Shown one piece after another: positions 52,434-62,454 of a stretch of 64,000 nucleotides of DNA (the stretch's first letter is position 1; each line of letters opens with the position of its first letter). Source of the DNA: Cytobacillus firmus (GTDB lineage Bacteria; Bacillota; Bacilli; Bacillales; Cytobacillaceae); assembly GCF_023612095.1 (NCBI RefSeq), contig NZ_CP086235.1, positions 1,871,501 to 1,935,500 of the forward strand. Direction: 5' to 3'. Both the position numbers and the translations under genes were made by a program. The notes under the pieces are model-generated. The model worked only from the letters and a program-made list of their open reading frames with translations, made no database searches and was not told where the DNA came from.

Positions 52434-52910
52434 ATGAACATTGAGTTAAAACCCGTCACAAGAGACAATTGGGAAGAAGTCATTAAGATGAAAGTAAAAG
52501 AATCGCAGCGTGATTTCGTTCCATCAGCGGCTGTATCACTTGCCAAGGTTTATATTAAACCAGATGGGGATGCAGTAGAGTATATTCCATTCTCAATCTA
52601 TGACAATGATAAAATGGTTGGTTTCATCATGCATGCCTATGAGCCGGATACAGTTAATATGTATTGGATAAACGGTTTTTTTATTGATCAGAAGTATCAG
52701 GGCAGGGGCTATGGCCGTGCAGCTTTAGCCGTGATGATCAGCTGGATAAAAACTAAATTTCCAAAATGCGAGGAAATCCGCTTAACGGTTCATAAAGATA
52801 ATCAACATGCAAGGATACTTTATAAAAACTTCGGATTTTCCCCACCGCTGAGATATGGGGAGAGGAAGAGGTTTACTATTTTTCGGTATAAAGGAGTTAT
52901 TTATGATTAA
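52434..52910 (+). CDS. GNAT acetyltransferase, polyamine-type (BltD-like)
   Basis: The 158-residue single GNAT domain has ELKPVTRDNWEEVIKMKVKE at the start, MVGFIMHAYEPDTVNMYWIN, the acetyl-CoA loop IDQKYQGRGYGRAAL and the C-terminal VHKDNQHARILYKNFGF. The N-terminal block is like spermine/spermidine acetyltransferases (BltD, SpeG-like) of bacilli, which detoxify polyamines; that substrate is a reasonable guess only. ATG 52434 follows AGAGGGGCTGAGGC. Its end overlaps the next gene's start by eight bases, so they are co-translated. Confidence 0.8.
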   Translation: MNIELKPVTRDNWEEVIKMKVKESQRDFVPSAAVSLAKVYIKPDGDAVEYIPFSIYDNDKMVGFIMHAYEPDTVNMYWINGFFIDQKYQGRGYGRAALAVMISWIKTKFPKCEEIRLTVHKDNQHARILYKNFGFSPPLRYGERKRFTIFRYKGVIYD

Positions 52911-53649
52911 TGAAACACTGGAATTAAATAAGAAAAGCTGGGACGAAGCGGCTAAAAGGTTTTATGGGCGTAATCCGCTGCCTGAATATGGACCATTGGA
53001 GCCAACTGAAGGTGACCTTCACTTGTTTGGAGATGTGCGAAGCTTAAAGATGCTGGAGATTGGGTGCGGCAGCGGGCATTCCCTAAAATATTTGGACCAG
53101 CGGGGAGCAGGTGAATTATGGGGATTGGATTTATCGTCCCGACAAATCGATGCTGCCAAGGAACTTTTGAAAAATTCCTCCTCAAGAGTAAAGCTGTTTG
53201 AATCCCCGATGGAACAGAATCCCGGAATCCCTTCTGGTTATTTCGATGCCGTTTTTTCCATTTATGCGATTGGCTGGACCACGAATTTAGAAGAGACGCT
53301 GAAAAACGTTCATTCCTACCTTAAATCAGGCGGGATGTTTATTTTCAGCTGGGAACATCCGATGTATAACCGGATTAAGGCTGAAAATGGAGCATTAATT
53401 ATGGATAAGTCCTATCATGAGGAAGGCTCCTATCAGCATATAGCCTGGAACCAGCCTGCCATTATGCAGCAGTATAAACTAAGTACATATATCAATATAT
53501 TAATAGAAAACGGGTTTGCGATTGAAAGGGTAATTGAAGATGTCAGCCTTACTGAAGAAGATGTTCAGCGGCATTCCAACCGGTGGTATTCCTATGAAAA
53601 AACGAAAGCTATACCCGCTGCTTTTATTATTAAATGCAGAAAGCTATAG
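52903..53649 (+). CDS. Class I SAM-dependent methyltransferase
   Basis: The 248-residue Rossmann methyltransferase has motif I MLEIGCGSGHSLKYLD, then LWGLDLSSRQIDAAK and FDAVFSIYAIGWT, ending with IPAAFIIKCRKL. The acceptor is unknown; the N-terminal part (NKKSWDEAAKRFYGRNPLPEYG) is typical of small-molecule methyltransferases of the UbiE-like type. ATG 52903 is preceded by AAAGGAGTTATTT and overlaps the end of the acetyltransferase gene; the longer open frame is ignored. It is followed by a Nudix gene after 22 bases. Confidence 0.85.
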   Translation: MINETLELNKKSWDEAAKRFYGRNPLPEYGPLEPTEGDLHLFGDVRSLKMLEIGCGSGHSLKYLDQRGAGELWGLDLSSRQIDAAKELLKNSSSRVKLFESPMEQNPGIPSGYFDAVFSIYAIGWTTNLEETLKNVHSYLKSGGMFIFSWEHPMYNRIKAENGALIMDKSYHEEGSYQHIAWNQPAIMQQYKLSTYINILIENGFAIERVIEDVSLTEEDVQRHSNRWYSYEKTKAIPAAFIIKCRKL

Positions 53650-53671
53650 AAGAAAAGGCGGATGAGACCGA

Positions 53672-54160
53672 ATGACCTACCATATTAGAGTCAGAGCAGG
53701 TGCAGTTATTATAGAAAACAATTCGATTCTGCTGATTGAGTTTCAGGATGAAAGAGGCCTTCATTACAATTTGCCTGCAGGTGGGGTTGAACCCAAAGAA
53801 TCTGTTATTGATGCAGTGAAAAGGGAAGCGAAAGAAGAGGCATCTGTAGATGTGACGGTCGGCCCATTGGCATTCGTTTATGACTATGCCCCGCACTTAA
53901 ATGAATTCAGGTATGGGCAGATACATTCACTGGGCTTACTGTTTGAATGTCAGTTAAAGGAAGGCTCATTGCCTAAAATGCCTTCAGCCCCGGATCCTAA
54001 CCAGACAGGAGTTAGATGGGTGCCGCTTTCTGAACTGGCCAATATAGTATTGTATCCTAATATGAAAGCTCACATCTTGGAATATGTTAAACATAAAAGA
54101 AACATAGATTTGATCGAAGAACACACACTGGATGTGTACGCAATGGAGATGAAAAAATGA
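53672..54160 (+). CDS. Nudix hydrolase
   Basis: The 162-residue Nudix-fold pyrophosphohydrolase removes nucleoside diphosphates from small molecules. The Nudix box reads GGVEPKESVIDAVKREAKEE with the REAKEE metal-binding core; the final Gly of the consensus is replaced (ASVDV). The N-terminus IRVRAGAVIIENNSILLIEF is the usual first strand. ATG 53672 follows AAAGGCGGATGAGACC. The stop overlaps the start of the next GNAT gene (ATGA), indicating translational coupling. The substrate is not known. Confidence 0.87.
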   Translation: MTYHIRVRAGAVIIENNSILLIEFQDERGLHYNLPAGGVEPKESVIDAVKREAKEEASVDVTVGPLAFVYDYAPHLNEFRYGQIHSLGLLFECQLKEGSLPKMPSAPDPNQTGVRWVPLSELANIVLYPNMKAHILEYVKHKRNIDLIEEHTLDVYAMEMKK

Positions 54161-54714
54161 ACGAAGAAATAATGATCGATTGTGGTGAAGTAATCCTTAG
54201 GGAATACCGGATGGAGGACGTCCAGGCACTCTATGAAATTACTTCTCAGCCGGAAGTTTATGAGTTTATTCCAGGTGCACAGGCTACGCTTGAGCAGCGG
54301 GTGAACTGGATGGAGAATTATGAAATTCCGGCAAATGAAAAATTCAAGTCCTCAATGCCGAACCTGAAAGATGCCGGCTTTTTGAATTTGGGAATTATTC
54401 TAAGGGAAACTGGAGAGTTTATTGGCTTTTGCAATACAGGAATAAAGGAGGAATTGCCGGAACCGAATAGGGAAATTGGCTATGCCATCTCAAAGCACTA
54501 CCGGGATAAAGGCTTTTCCACCCTTGCTGCAAAAGGGCTAGTAGGCTTTCTTTTTGAAAATACGGCTCTTGAAACAATGAATGCTGTTGCACTAATCAGC
54601 AACACAAGTTCTATTAAAGTTTTGCAAAAATGTGGCTTCAAGCGTGCCGGCGAAATAGAGATTGATGGAGAATCGTTTTTCCATTACACCATTAGAAAAA
54701 AGGATTGGGCCTAG
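54157..54714 (+). CDS. GNAT acetyltransferase, RimJ/RimL type
   Basis: The 185-residue GNAT enzyme of the RimJ/RimL group acetylates protein N-termini or small amines. It carries VILREYRMEDVQALYEITSQ, EFIGFCNTGIKEELPEPNREIGYAIS, the CoA loop HYRDKGFSTLAAKGL and the terminal ISNTSSIKVLQKCGFKRAGE. It is coupled to the Nudix gene by a four-base overlap. A hairpin follows the stop. It is the last gene of a run 51590-54714 that may be one transcript. Confidence 0.87.
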   Translation: MNEEIMIDCGEVILREYRMEDVQALYEITSQPEVYEFIPGAQATLEQRVNWMENYEIPANEKFKSSMPNLKDAGFLNLGIILRETGEFIGFCNTGIKEELPEPNREIGYAISKHYRDKGFSTLAAKGLVGFLFENTALETMNAVALISNTSSIKVLQKCGFKRAGEIEIDGESFFHYTIRKKDWA

Positions 54715-54726
54715 ATATTTTTCAAA

Positions 54727-54753
54727 GACACCCGCATTCATCATGGGGGTGTC
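54727..54753. terminator. Hairpin between convergent genes
   Basis: A GACACCC / GGGTGTC stem lies between the GNAT gene and the small minus-strand gene; no long T run. Confidence 0.5.
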
Positions 54754-54765
54754 CCGTTATTTTGG

Positions 54766-54906
54766 CTATAGATCAGATTTTGGATTTGTATTAAATGTGC
54801 CGTTTTTATTTTCCTTTTCATGTCCGCGCACCTGGTCTCCGCCATTTCCTTTTTCATGCACTTTTTTGCCGCCGAGCTTCACATTTGGATATTCTTGTTC
54901 CCGCAT
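54766..54906 (-). CDS. Small hydrophilic protein, 46 residues
   Basis: ATG 54906 on the minus strand has ATGGAGGTGAAGACC before it, an excellent ribosome site. The 46-residue product is very polar and rich in Gly, Lys and Asn (LGGKKVHEKGNGGDQVRGHE, then NGTFNTNPKSDL), without hydrophobic core, in the manner of small acid-soluble spore-type or other spore-associated peptides; no family is recognised with certainty. It is too short for usual gene tracks and is divergent from the histidine phosphatase gene. Confidence 0.55.
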   Translation of the reverse strand: MREQEYPNVKLGGKKVHEKGNGGDQVRGHEKENKNGTFNTNPKSDL

Positions 54907-54974
54907 GGTCTTCACCTCCATGTTAATTAAATTATCCATAAAGGATAAAAATATATAAATTTTGGGGTTTTAAT

Positions 54975-55538
54975 ATGGAAATAACACTTATCAGACATGG
55001 CAGGTCCGCGCATATAGAAAATCACCGCATGAGCAGCCGGGAATACAAAAAATGGGTTGAAATGTATGATCTGTTAGGGATACTTGAGGGTGAGATCTGC
55101 CCTGCGGATGCAACTGAAAAAGGGGCCACAACATCAATTTTACTCACGAGTGATTTAAGAAGGGCAATCGAATCAGCAAGAACCCTTAACCCTTCAGCAA
55201 AGATACAATCAGATCCGTTATTCAGGGAAATGGATTTGCCGGTGCCTGACATGAATTTTCCAGGAGTGAGATTAAGGCCAAATACATGGGCTGTAATATT
55301 AAGATTACTTTGGATCTGCGGCTATTCACAGGGCTGTGAATCATACTTTGATGCAAAGAAACGGGCAAAGCAGGCATCTTTAAAGTTAACTTCTTTTGCA
55401 AGAGAACATCAGCATGCTGTTCTCATAGGGCACGGATTTTTCAACCTTTATATTGCAAAAGAACTTCAAAAAGCCGGATGGACCGGAATGAGAAGAACAG
55501 GTTCAAAGCATTGGAATGCAGTCACTTACATAATATAA
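54975..55538 (+). CDS. Histidine phosphatase family protein
   Basis: The 187-residue protein of the phosphoglycerate-mutase-like superfamily has the catalytic RHG motif at the start (ITLIRHGRSAHIENH), the conserved Arg in LLTSDLRRAIESAR, Glu in LFREMDLP and the second His in VLIGHGFFNLYIAK. It hydrolyses a phosphate ester in the cytoplasm; the substrate is unknown. Start ATG 54975; a GGGG stretch is the only ribosome-site candidate. The next gene begins 15 bases after the stop. Confidence 0.85.
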   Translation: MEITLIRHGRSAHIENHRMSSREYKKWVEMYDLLGILEGEICPADATEKGATTSILLTSDLRRAIESARTLNPSAKIQSDPLFREMDLPVPDMNFPGVRLRPNTWAVILRLLWICGYSQGCESYFDAKKRAKQASLKLTSFAREHQHAVLIGHGFFNLYIAKELQKAGWTGMRRTGSKHWNAVTYII

Positions 55539-55553
55539 CGGGGGCGTTGGAGA

Positions 55554-56579
55554 ATGGTAAAACCGAACCTAGCATCGAAGTTCAAGACATTTGGACAATA
55601 TGAATGCCACAGATCAAGCGATCTATATGAGTTCTTGTCTTACAAGATTGCAGAGGATGAGGAATTGCTGGATTTGGCATCGAATACGAGAGACGGCCAG
55701 CCGGTGCCGAATTTATTTTTTGGTGCCATTCATTATCTGCTGTTACAAGGGAAAGAGCATGAACTTAAGGAATTCTATCCAAGTATAGTGGAGGATCCAG
55801 GAAAACCCCGGGATTCCTTCCAAAGCTTTAAAGATTTTTGCAGCCTGTATTCACAGGAAATTAAAGAGATAGTACAGACAAGATTAGTTCAGACGAATGA
55901 AGTAAGGCGCTGTGCTTACTTATACCCGGTATTTGCTTATATTTACAAGCAATCCAAAAAGCCGCTGGCCCTGATTGAAATTGGAACCAGCGCAGGTCTG
56001 CAGCTTCTTTGGGATCAATACAGCTACTCTTATGGCACAGGAGAAACATACGGGAATCCAAACGCGAACGTTCATTTATCCTCTGAAATCAAGGGGGGGC
56101 ATGTCCCGATTTTTCCTGAAGAAATGCCGCCGGTTGCTTCCAGAATTGGGGTCGATCTTCATATAAATGATTTGAATATCCGGGAAGATTTTTTGTGGCT
56201 GAAATCACTTATCTGGCCAGAACATAAGGAGAGAAGAACTCTATTCGAAAAAGCTGCCCAATGTGTAAGGGGAAATCCAATCACCCTTATAGAAGGAGAT
56301 GGTGTTGAGCTTTTGCCAGGTTTAATTGAAGGTATACCGGAAGATCATTCAATCTGTGTATTCCACACCCATGTGGCCAATCAAATGCCGCCAGAATTAA
56401 AAGAGAATCTGCTTGCAAAGATAAAAGCAAGCGGACGCATGAGGGATATCTTTCATATTTATAACAATATCCAGGACCGGAATCTGCATCTGGATTATTA
56501 TTTGCATGCCACAGAATACAAAAAACTGGTCGGCCAAACAGAAGGGCATGGAAAGTGGTTTATTTGGAAAATGAATTAG
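55554..56579 (+). CDS. DUF2332 family protein
   Basis: The 341-residue protein matches the DUF2332 group: QPVPNLFFGAIHYLLLQG, LVQTNEVRRCAYLYPVFAYI, LALIEIGTSAGLQLLWDQYS, WLKSLIWPEHKERRTLFEKA and ICVFHTHVANQMPPE. The glycine-rich IEIGTSAGL segment resembles a SAM-binding motif I, so a methyltransferase-like fold is possible (inference). Start ATG 55554 follows GGGGGCGTTGGAGA. It is probably co-transcribed with the histidine phosphatase gene. Confidence 0.8.
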   Translation: MVKPNLASKFKTFGQYECHRSSDLYEFLSYKIAEDEELLDLASNTRDGQPVPNLFFGAIHYLLLQGKEHELKEFYPSIVEDPGKPRDSFQSFKDFCSLYSQEIKEIVQTRLVQTNEVRRCAYLYPVFAYIYKQSKKPLALIEIGTSAGLQLLWDQYSYSYGTGETYGNPNANVHLSSEIKGGHVPIFPEEMPPVASRIGVDLHINDLNIREDFLWLKSLIWPEHKERRTLFEKAAQCVRGNPITLIEGDGVELLPGLIEGIPEDHSICVFHTHVANQMPPELKENLLAKIKASGRMRDIFHIYNNIQDRNLHLDYYLHATEYKKLVGQTEGHGKWFIWKMN

Positions 56580-56713
56580 AATTCATTAATCTTTCGCTCT
56601 CCGAAAATTTTGAAACTTGACATCATCTGTTATACTTATCTAGGTAAGTATATATTGTTTTAACCTATTAACAGATATATCTTGCAAATATTAAGTGATA
56701 GGTGGAAATACAA

Positions 56714-57664
56714 ATGAGTCAAAAACCGTACAGAGTATTACTTTACTACATGTATGTTCCGATTGAGGACCCTGAGGAGTTCGCAAAGGAGCATAAAGAA
56801 TTTTGCAATGAGCTTGGCCTGAAGGGGCGTATTCTTGTTGCGAATGAAGGCATAAATGGGACTGTTTCTGGACCAGTGGAACAGGCAGACCGCTATATGG
56901 AAGTAATGAAGCAGGATCCGCGCTTTGCGGAGATGGTTTTCAAAATAGATGAAGCAGATGGACATGCATTTCCAAAGATGAAGGTTCGTGCACGCCCCGA
57001 GATTGTCACACTTCGCCTTGAAGACGATGTGAACCCGAACGAGATTACAGGCAAATACCTGGAGCCAAAAGAGTTCTTCGAAAGACTTCAGGATGAAGAC
57101 ACGATTGTATTGGATGCACGAAATGACTATGAGTATGATCTTGGACACTTCAGAGGAGCGATCAGGCCGGATATTGAAAATTTCCGCGACCTGCCAAACT
57201 GGGTCCGTGAAAATAAAGAATTGCTTGGCGATAAAAAGATCATTACGTATTGCACAGGCGGCATCCGCTGTGAAAAGTTCTCAGGCTGGCTTGTAAAAGA
57301 AGGCTTTGAAGATGTAGCCCAGCTACACGGTGGAATTGTCACATATGGAAAAGACCCTGAGGTACAGGGTCAGCTCTGGGATGGCCAGCTTTATGTGTTC
57401 GATGATCGCATTGGCGTTCCGGTTAACCAAAAGGAGCATGTCATCGTAGGTAAGGACTACTTCACAGGCGAGTCTTGTGAACGCTACGTCAACTGTGCAA
57501 ATCCTGCCTGCAATAAAAAAATTCTTTGCTCAGAAGAGAACGAGCATAAATATATGCGCAGCTGTTCTGATGAATGCCGCACACATCCACGCAACCGTTA
57601 TATTGCTGAGCATGGCCTTTCAGAGGCAGAAGTAGAAGCAAGATTAGAAGAAGTAAAAGCATAA
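56714..57664 (+). CDS. trhO: tRNA uridine(34) hydroxylase TrhO
   Basis: TrhO (YceA/YbfQ family) hydroxylates uridine 34 of several tRNAs using oxygen, giving 5-hydroxyuridine. The 316 residues contain the N-terminal acylphosphatase-like domain ([30 protein letters not shown]), the rhodanese domain ([20 protein letters not shown]) with the active-site cysteine in [17 protein letters not shown], and a C-terminal cysteine-rich region ([20 protein letters not shown]). ATG 56714 has AGGTGG upstream; the frame is open only four codons further. The stop codon lies inside a short AAAAGCAT repeat. Confidence 0.92.
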   Translation: MSQKPYRVLLYYMYVPIEDPEEFAKEHKEFCNELGLKGRILVANEGINGTVSGPVEQADRYMEVMKQDPRFAEMVFKIDEADGHAFPKMKVRARPEIVTLRLEDDVNPNEITGKYLEPKEFFERLQDEDTIVLDARNDYEYDLGHFRGAIRPDIENFRDLPNWVRENKELLGDKKIITYCTGGIRCEKFSGWLVKEGFEDVAQLHGGIVTYGKDPEVQGQLWDGQLYVFDDRIGVPVNQKEHVIVGKDYFTGESCERYVNCANPACNKKILCSEENEHKYMRSCSDECRTHPRNRYIAEHGLSEAEVEARLEEVKA

Positions 57665-57686
57665 AAGCATAAAAGCATAAAAGCAT
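57655..57686 (+). repeat. Four tandem AAAAGCAT units over the trhO stop codon
   Basis: The 8-bp unit is repeated exactly four times; the first unit includes the last sense codons and the stop is formed across the first and second units. Confidence 0.9.
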
Positions 57687-57695
57687 AAGATGATT

Positions 57696-57731
57696 AGAGC
57701 AGATTTTCCTTTATGAAAACTGCTCTTTTTT
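57696..57731 (+). terminator. Rho-independent terminator after trhO
   Basis: An AGAGCAG / CTGCTCT stem followed by a T run. Confidence 0.85.
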
Positions 57732-57791
57732 ATTGGAAATTTCATGAAAACTGATATAATATTCTTAAAATTTTTATGAGGTGGGTGTGAT

Positions 57792-58412
57792 ATGGAGAAT
57801 TTGCTATTATTTCTGTTTATGTCGTTTCTGCTCGTCATTTTGCCGGGACCCGATACAGGAATCCTAATTCAAAACACGATTTCAAGCGGGAAAAAAAGTG
57901 GCATTAAAACGATGTTCGGATCTGTCGCCGGGCTGATGGTCCATACAATGGCTGTCGTTTTTGGCTTATCTGCATTAATTGTAAAGTCTGCATACATTTT
58001 TTCTTTTATTAAGTATGCTGGTGCGATATATCTTATTTATTTGGGCATCGTTTCGTTAAAGTCTCTATCGAATAAACAAGAACCGGCTGACATGGAGAGA
58101 GCGCATAAGAAGAACAAATCGCATTTTCTTCAAGGCTTTTTCACTTGTGTGTCCAACCCAAAAGTGGCTGTATTCTTTTTAACTTTTTTTCCTCAATTTT
58201 TAAGCACGGAAGGGAATCACTTTGTGCAATTTCTTTCCATGGGCTTAATATATAGTCTTATAACAATCATTTGGTTCTTTTTCTATGTATATTTGATTGA
58301 CTTTTTCAGGGCCTGGCTGAAAAAACCTGCTGTTAACAATGCGATTCAAGGAGTTTCTGGTATGGTTTTAATGGGATTTGGCATTAAATTGGCACTTGAG
58401 AAACAGCCTTAA
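57792..58412 (+). CDS. LysE/RhtB-family exporter
   Basis: The 206-residue transporter with six membrane spans belongs to the LysE/RhtB superfamily of amino-acid exporters. It begins with the signature FLLVILPGPDTGILIQNTIS, and carries GIKTMFGSVAGLMVHTMAVV, YAGAIYLIYLGIVSLKSL and FLQGFFTCVSNPKVAVFFLT. It probably exports a neutral amino acid or a related metabolite; specificity cannot be told. ATG 57792 follows GAGGTGGGTGTGAT. It is a single-gene unit between two terminators. Confidence 0.87.
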   Translation: MENLLLFLFMSFLLVILPGPDTGILIQNTISSGKKSGIKTMFGSVAGLMVHTMAVVFGLSALIVKSAYIFSFIKYAGAIYLIYLGIVSLKSLSNKQEPADMERAHKKNKSHFLQGFFTCVSNPKVAVFFLTFFPQFLSTEGNHFVQFLSMGLIYSLITIIWFFFYVYLIDFFRAWLKKPAVNNAIQGVSGMVLMGFGIKLALEKQP

Positions 58413-58420
58413 GGAAGCGG

Positions 58421-58456
58421 CTGCTTAACCTCTATAAAGGTTTAAGCAGTTTTTTT
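58421..58456 (+). terminator. Rho-independent terminator after LysE-type gene
   Basis: A CTGCTTAA...TTAAGCAG stem followed by seven T residues. Confidence 0.85.
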
Positions 58457-58578
58457 ATGGTTTAATATATGAACAGCAAGGATATCTGCTTTTAATCACA
58501 GTTAGTATGATTAATGTTATCAATTCAAGCATAAAAAAAGCCATTTAAGAGACATTAACAAATAAAAAGGATTTTGCT

Positions 58579-59043
58579 ATGATTGGACTGCTGGTTGCCA
58601 TCATTCTTTTTAATTTTATTGCCTTTAAAACAAATAAGCGTTTGACGAAAAACCAAATTTTACATATATGGACATTTACCATATTCCTTCAGATGGCCTT
58701 TGATGTTATGGTCGAGTTTAAATATTGGGGATATTGGTATTTTGACAAGGAGCCCAATTGGGGAGGGCTCTTGGCGCACATTGCGCTGTTGCCCCCGGTG
58801 AATATGATGTTTCTGAACTGGTATCCTTTTAAAGGAGATCTTATTAAACGTTTTTCTTATATCTTTTTTTGGGTAGTGGCCATTTTGCTATATGAAGTAA
58901 TCACCTTATTGCCGGAGCCCTGGGGGTATTTTCATTATGGCTGGTGGAGATTGTGGCATGCGGCGATCCTTGACCCAATTCTCCTTCTAGTAGTGGTGGT
59001 ATTTTATAAATGGATTATCCGGCTGGAAGGTGAACTTAAATAA
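58579..59043 (+). CDS. CBO0543-type membrane protein
   Basis: The 154-residue integral membrane protein has four or five hydrophobic helices: IGLLVAIILFNFIAF, ILHIWTFTIFLQMAFD, LLAHIALLPPVNMMFLN, YIFFWVVAILLYEVITLL and LDPILLLVVVVFYKWII. The tryptophan/tyrosine-rich YWGYWYFDKEPNWGG and WGYFHYGWWRLWHA loops are typical of the CBO0543 family of bacilli and clostridia, whose role is unknown. AAAAAGG is the only ribosome-site candidate before ATG 58579. A terminator follows. Confidence 0.7.
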   Translation: MIGLLVAIILFNFIAFKTNKRLTKNQILHIWTFTIFLQMAFDVMVEFKYWGYWYFDKEPNWGGLLAHIALLPPVNMMFLNWYPFKGDLIKRFSYIFFWVVAILLYEVITLLPEPWGYFHYGWWRLWHAAILDPILLLVVVVFYKWIIRLEGELK

Positions 59044-59052
59044 TTGATGTTC

Positions 59053-59079
59053 AAAAGGGGGGAAGTGCTCCCCCTTTTT
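59053..59079 (+). terminator. Rho-independent terminator
   Basis: An AAAGGGGG / CCCCCTTT stem followed by T residues, after the CBO0543-type gene. Confidence 0.85.
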
Positions 59080-59155
59080 GTGTTGCATAAAAATGAATTC
59101 AGGCTGCTGACTATGATACAATTCCGGTATAGATTTTCCCGGAAGGAGAACATTT

Positions 59156-62100
59156 GTGGATATTAAATTGACTCACAAAATGATAAAAGAAATGTGCGGT
59201 ACCGTCTCCTTCAAAAGAGGGGACGCCTTTTTCAGGAATGATAAAGTAACGATAAGTAAATACAATGACGGTATATGTGAGGCAACGGTATCTGCTGGTG
59301 AAGATTTTTATGTTGAAGTAGAGAAAACTTCAGGTAATGGGTTCAAAACAACATGCAGCTGTCCCAAGCTAGCATCATTTGATAAAGAGTGCCAGCATGC
59401 CGCGGCTGTGCTGCTGGCAATTCATGATATGCAGCAATATAGATCGCCAGCCCTATCAGCTGGAAGCCTTGAAGCTTCTCCGGAACACGCCTTAACTGAT
59501 AGCCTCATGACACTTTTCAGTGAACAGCCGGGAAGGTCAAGCGGGCACCAGCTTCATTTTGAGAACAGGCAAGTGCTCCAGCCCGAGTTTACCTGCCTGC
59601 CTGTTCATTTGGGAAAAGGGCATTATTTATTTGCCATTAAAGTTTCCATCGGCTCAATGGCTGTCCTGGATATCCGTCAATTTCTCCATTCAGTTAAAGA
59701 GGGAAAACCAAGCCTGTTATCACTTTCTTTTTCCTATGATCCCGCCCTGCATTGTTTCCCGCCGGAAGCGGATGCCGTCCTTCAGCAGCTGATACAGGTA
59801 ATACACGATGAATCCATCTATATCAATGCTTTAATGGATGATTTTGATTATACAGCATCAAAGCATATGCTTTTAATTCCTCCATCATCATGGGAACGAC
59901 TGAAGACTGTTTTGGCGTTTGCTGAAAAAGTAAAGCTTGAAATAACGGGAAAAACATTTGATCGAATGACTTTTTCAGAGGATCGGCTGCCATTGCGATT
60001 TGAACTGGCCGAAAAAAAGATCATTGTTATTTACATGTTAAAGGACTGGATCGGCTGCTGATCCTGGATTCGTATAGTTCGGTTCTATCCGGCGGAAAAT
60101 TCACCACGCTCAAGAAAGATGACTGTAAGCGTCTGTATGATTTAACACAGATGCTTGAGGCTGCCGGAAAAAACACGATTCCGATTGCTGCTGAACAAAT
60201 GGAGATGTTTTTGGAAAAAGTGGTTCCTGGATTGAGAAAACTGGGGGATTTCCATATTTCTGAAGACATGTCACACAGGTTTATGAAAACTCCTTTGACT
60301 GCTAAGCTGTACCTGGACCGTCTGCGTAACCGGCTGCTGGCAGGTATTGAATTTCATTATGAAAGTATCGTGATCAATCCTCTGGAGAGAAGAGAGCCAA
60401 AGGGCGGCACCCGGATTATTAGAGATGTGGCACTAGAGGATGAGATCCTTCAGCTTATGGAGGAAAGCTCTTTTGCGAAGACCGATGGCGGCTATTTTCT
60501 GCAGAATGAAGAGCTGGAATATGAATTCCTTTATCATGTTGTCCCTAAACTGCAGAAACTGGTGCAAATATATGCGACTACGGCTGTCAGAAACCGGATT
60601 TTCAGGGAGAATGCCAAACCGCAGATACGGATAAAAATGAAAAAAGAGCGGACCAATTGGCTGCAATTCAAGTTTGAATTGACCGGCATAGCTGACCAGG
60701 AGATACGGGATGTATTAGCTGCACTTGAGGAGAAACGAAAATTCTATCGCCTGAAAAATGGCGCGCTCCTTTCTTTGGAAACACGGGAATTTGAGGAAAT
60801 CCAGCGTTTTCTGAAAGCTGTGCCCGAGCAGGCAGAGGATCTGGAAAGCGGTTTGAACATGCCGATTGTATCTGGTCTTAAAATGCTGGACGCAGCTGGT
60901 GATCAGGAAGTGTTCTGTCATGAGGAATCTTTTAGGACGTTTTTGGCGGAGCTTGAGGATCCATCATGCCTGCAGATTCCTGTGCCGGAAAAACTGGATT
61001 CTACTTTAAGGGAATACCAGAAAAGTGGATATAAATGGTTAAAGACAATGGCGCATTATGGATTTGGCGGCGTTTTGGCTGATGATATGGGACTTGGGAA
61101 GACACTGCAAAGCATTGCTTTTATTCAGTCTGAGCTTAAGGATATTCGGGAAAGTACCCGCCCTGCCCTTATTGTGTGCCCATCATCCTTAACGTACAAC
61201 TGGTTAAGCGAACTGACGAAGTTCACTCCGGACATCCAGGCAATTGTCATTGATGGAAATCAAAAAGAACGGGCTGAGCTTCAGATGGATTTATCCGGCG
61301 TTGATGTGGTGATTACTTCCTATCCGCTGGTGCTGAAAGATATAAAGTGGTATGAAATGCAGGAATTTCACACAGCCTTTTTCGACGAAGCACAGGTATT
61401 TAAAAATCCGGTTACCCAAACAGCGAGAGCAGTAAAGAAAATCAAAGCGAAATATCGGTTTGCATTAACAGGCACACCCGTTGAAAATTCAGCAGAAGAG
61501 CTGTGGTCTATTTTTCATGTTGTCTTCCCTGAATTGTTTGGCGGGTTAAAGGATTACGGTAATTTAACAAGGAAGACGATTGCGAGAAGAGTTCGCCCCT
61601 TCATGCTCAGGAGGCTGAAAGAAAATGTTCTTTTAGAGTTGCCTGAAAAGATGGAGCTGATTGATTCGTCTGAATTGCTTCCTGATCAAAAGAAGCTCTA
61701 TGCTGCATACCTGGCAAAACTGAGAGAAGATACCTTAAAGTATTTAAATAAAGACACCATCAGAAAGAACCGCATAAGAATCCTCGCCGGTTTGACGCGG
61801 CTTCGCCAGATTTGCTGCCACCCTGCTTTGTTTGTGGATGGATATAAAGGGAGTTCAGCAAAGTTTGAACAGCTCAAGGGAATTATAGAGGAATCCAGAT
61901 TATCTGGCAGACGAGTGCTGATCTTTTCACAGTTCACTAAAATGCTGGACCTTATTGGCAGAGAACTGGCCCTTATGGATTTGCCGTTTTTTTACCTGGA
62001 TGGACAGACACCTTCGGGGGACCGGGTGGAAATCTGCCGCCGATTTAATGAGGGAGAGCGTGATTTTTTCCTGATTTCATTAAAGGCAGGCGGCACAGGC

Positions 62101-62367
62101 CTCAATCTGACTGGTGCTGATACGGTCATCTTATACGATTTGTGGTGGAACCCTGCCGTTGAGGAGCAGGCAGCCGACCGGGCCCACCGCATAGGACAGA
62201 AGAATACTGTTCAGGTAATAAAATTGTTGTCGAGAGGCACCATCGAAGAGAAGATGAATGAACTGCAGGATAAAAAGAAAAACTTGATCGAGGAAATCAT
62301 CGATTCAAATGAAAGTGCAGCAGGAAGCCTGACGGAAGAGGATATTCGGGAGATCTTGATGATTTAA
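59156..62367 (+). pseudogene. SWIM/SNF2-family helicase, one frameshift
   Basis: This is a large DEAD-box-related SNF2 ATPase with an N-terminal SWIM zinc finger (CSCPKLASFDKECQHAAA). GTG 59156 follows AAGGAGAACATTT. The first frame ends at 60061; one more A in the seven-A run 60012-60018 restores AEKKDHCYLHVKGLDRLL and joins the second frame to 62367, giving about 1070 residues. The ATPase core is complete: DDMGLGKTLQSIAF (Walker A), FFDEAQVFKNP, LTGTPVENSAEELWSIFH, RRVLIFSQFTKMLDLIG, FFLISLKAGGTGLNLTGAD and AADRAHRIGQKNTVQVIKLL. It resembles B. subtilis YqhH/YwqA-type helicases, of unclear role in DNA or RNA-polymerase remodelling. The lesion is in a homopolymer, so the gene is probably intact in life. 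Confidence 0.88.
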
Positions 62368-62454
62368 AAGGTGCAGCATCGGATTTTAAAAAGGTTATGG
62401 GTGGCTGCTGAGTAGGAGGCGGCTTGGGTTTGGACTCAAAAAAGGGAGATCATG

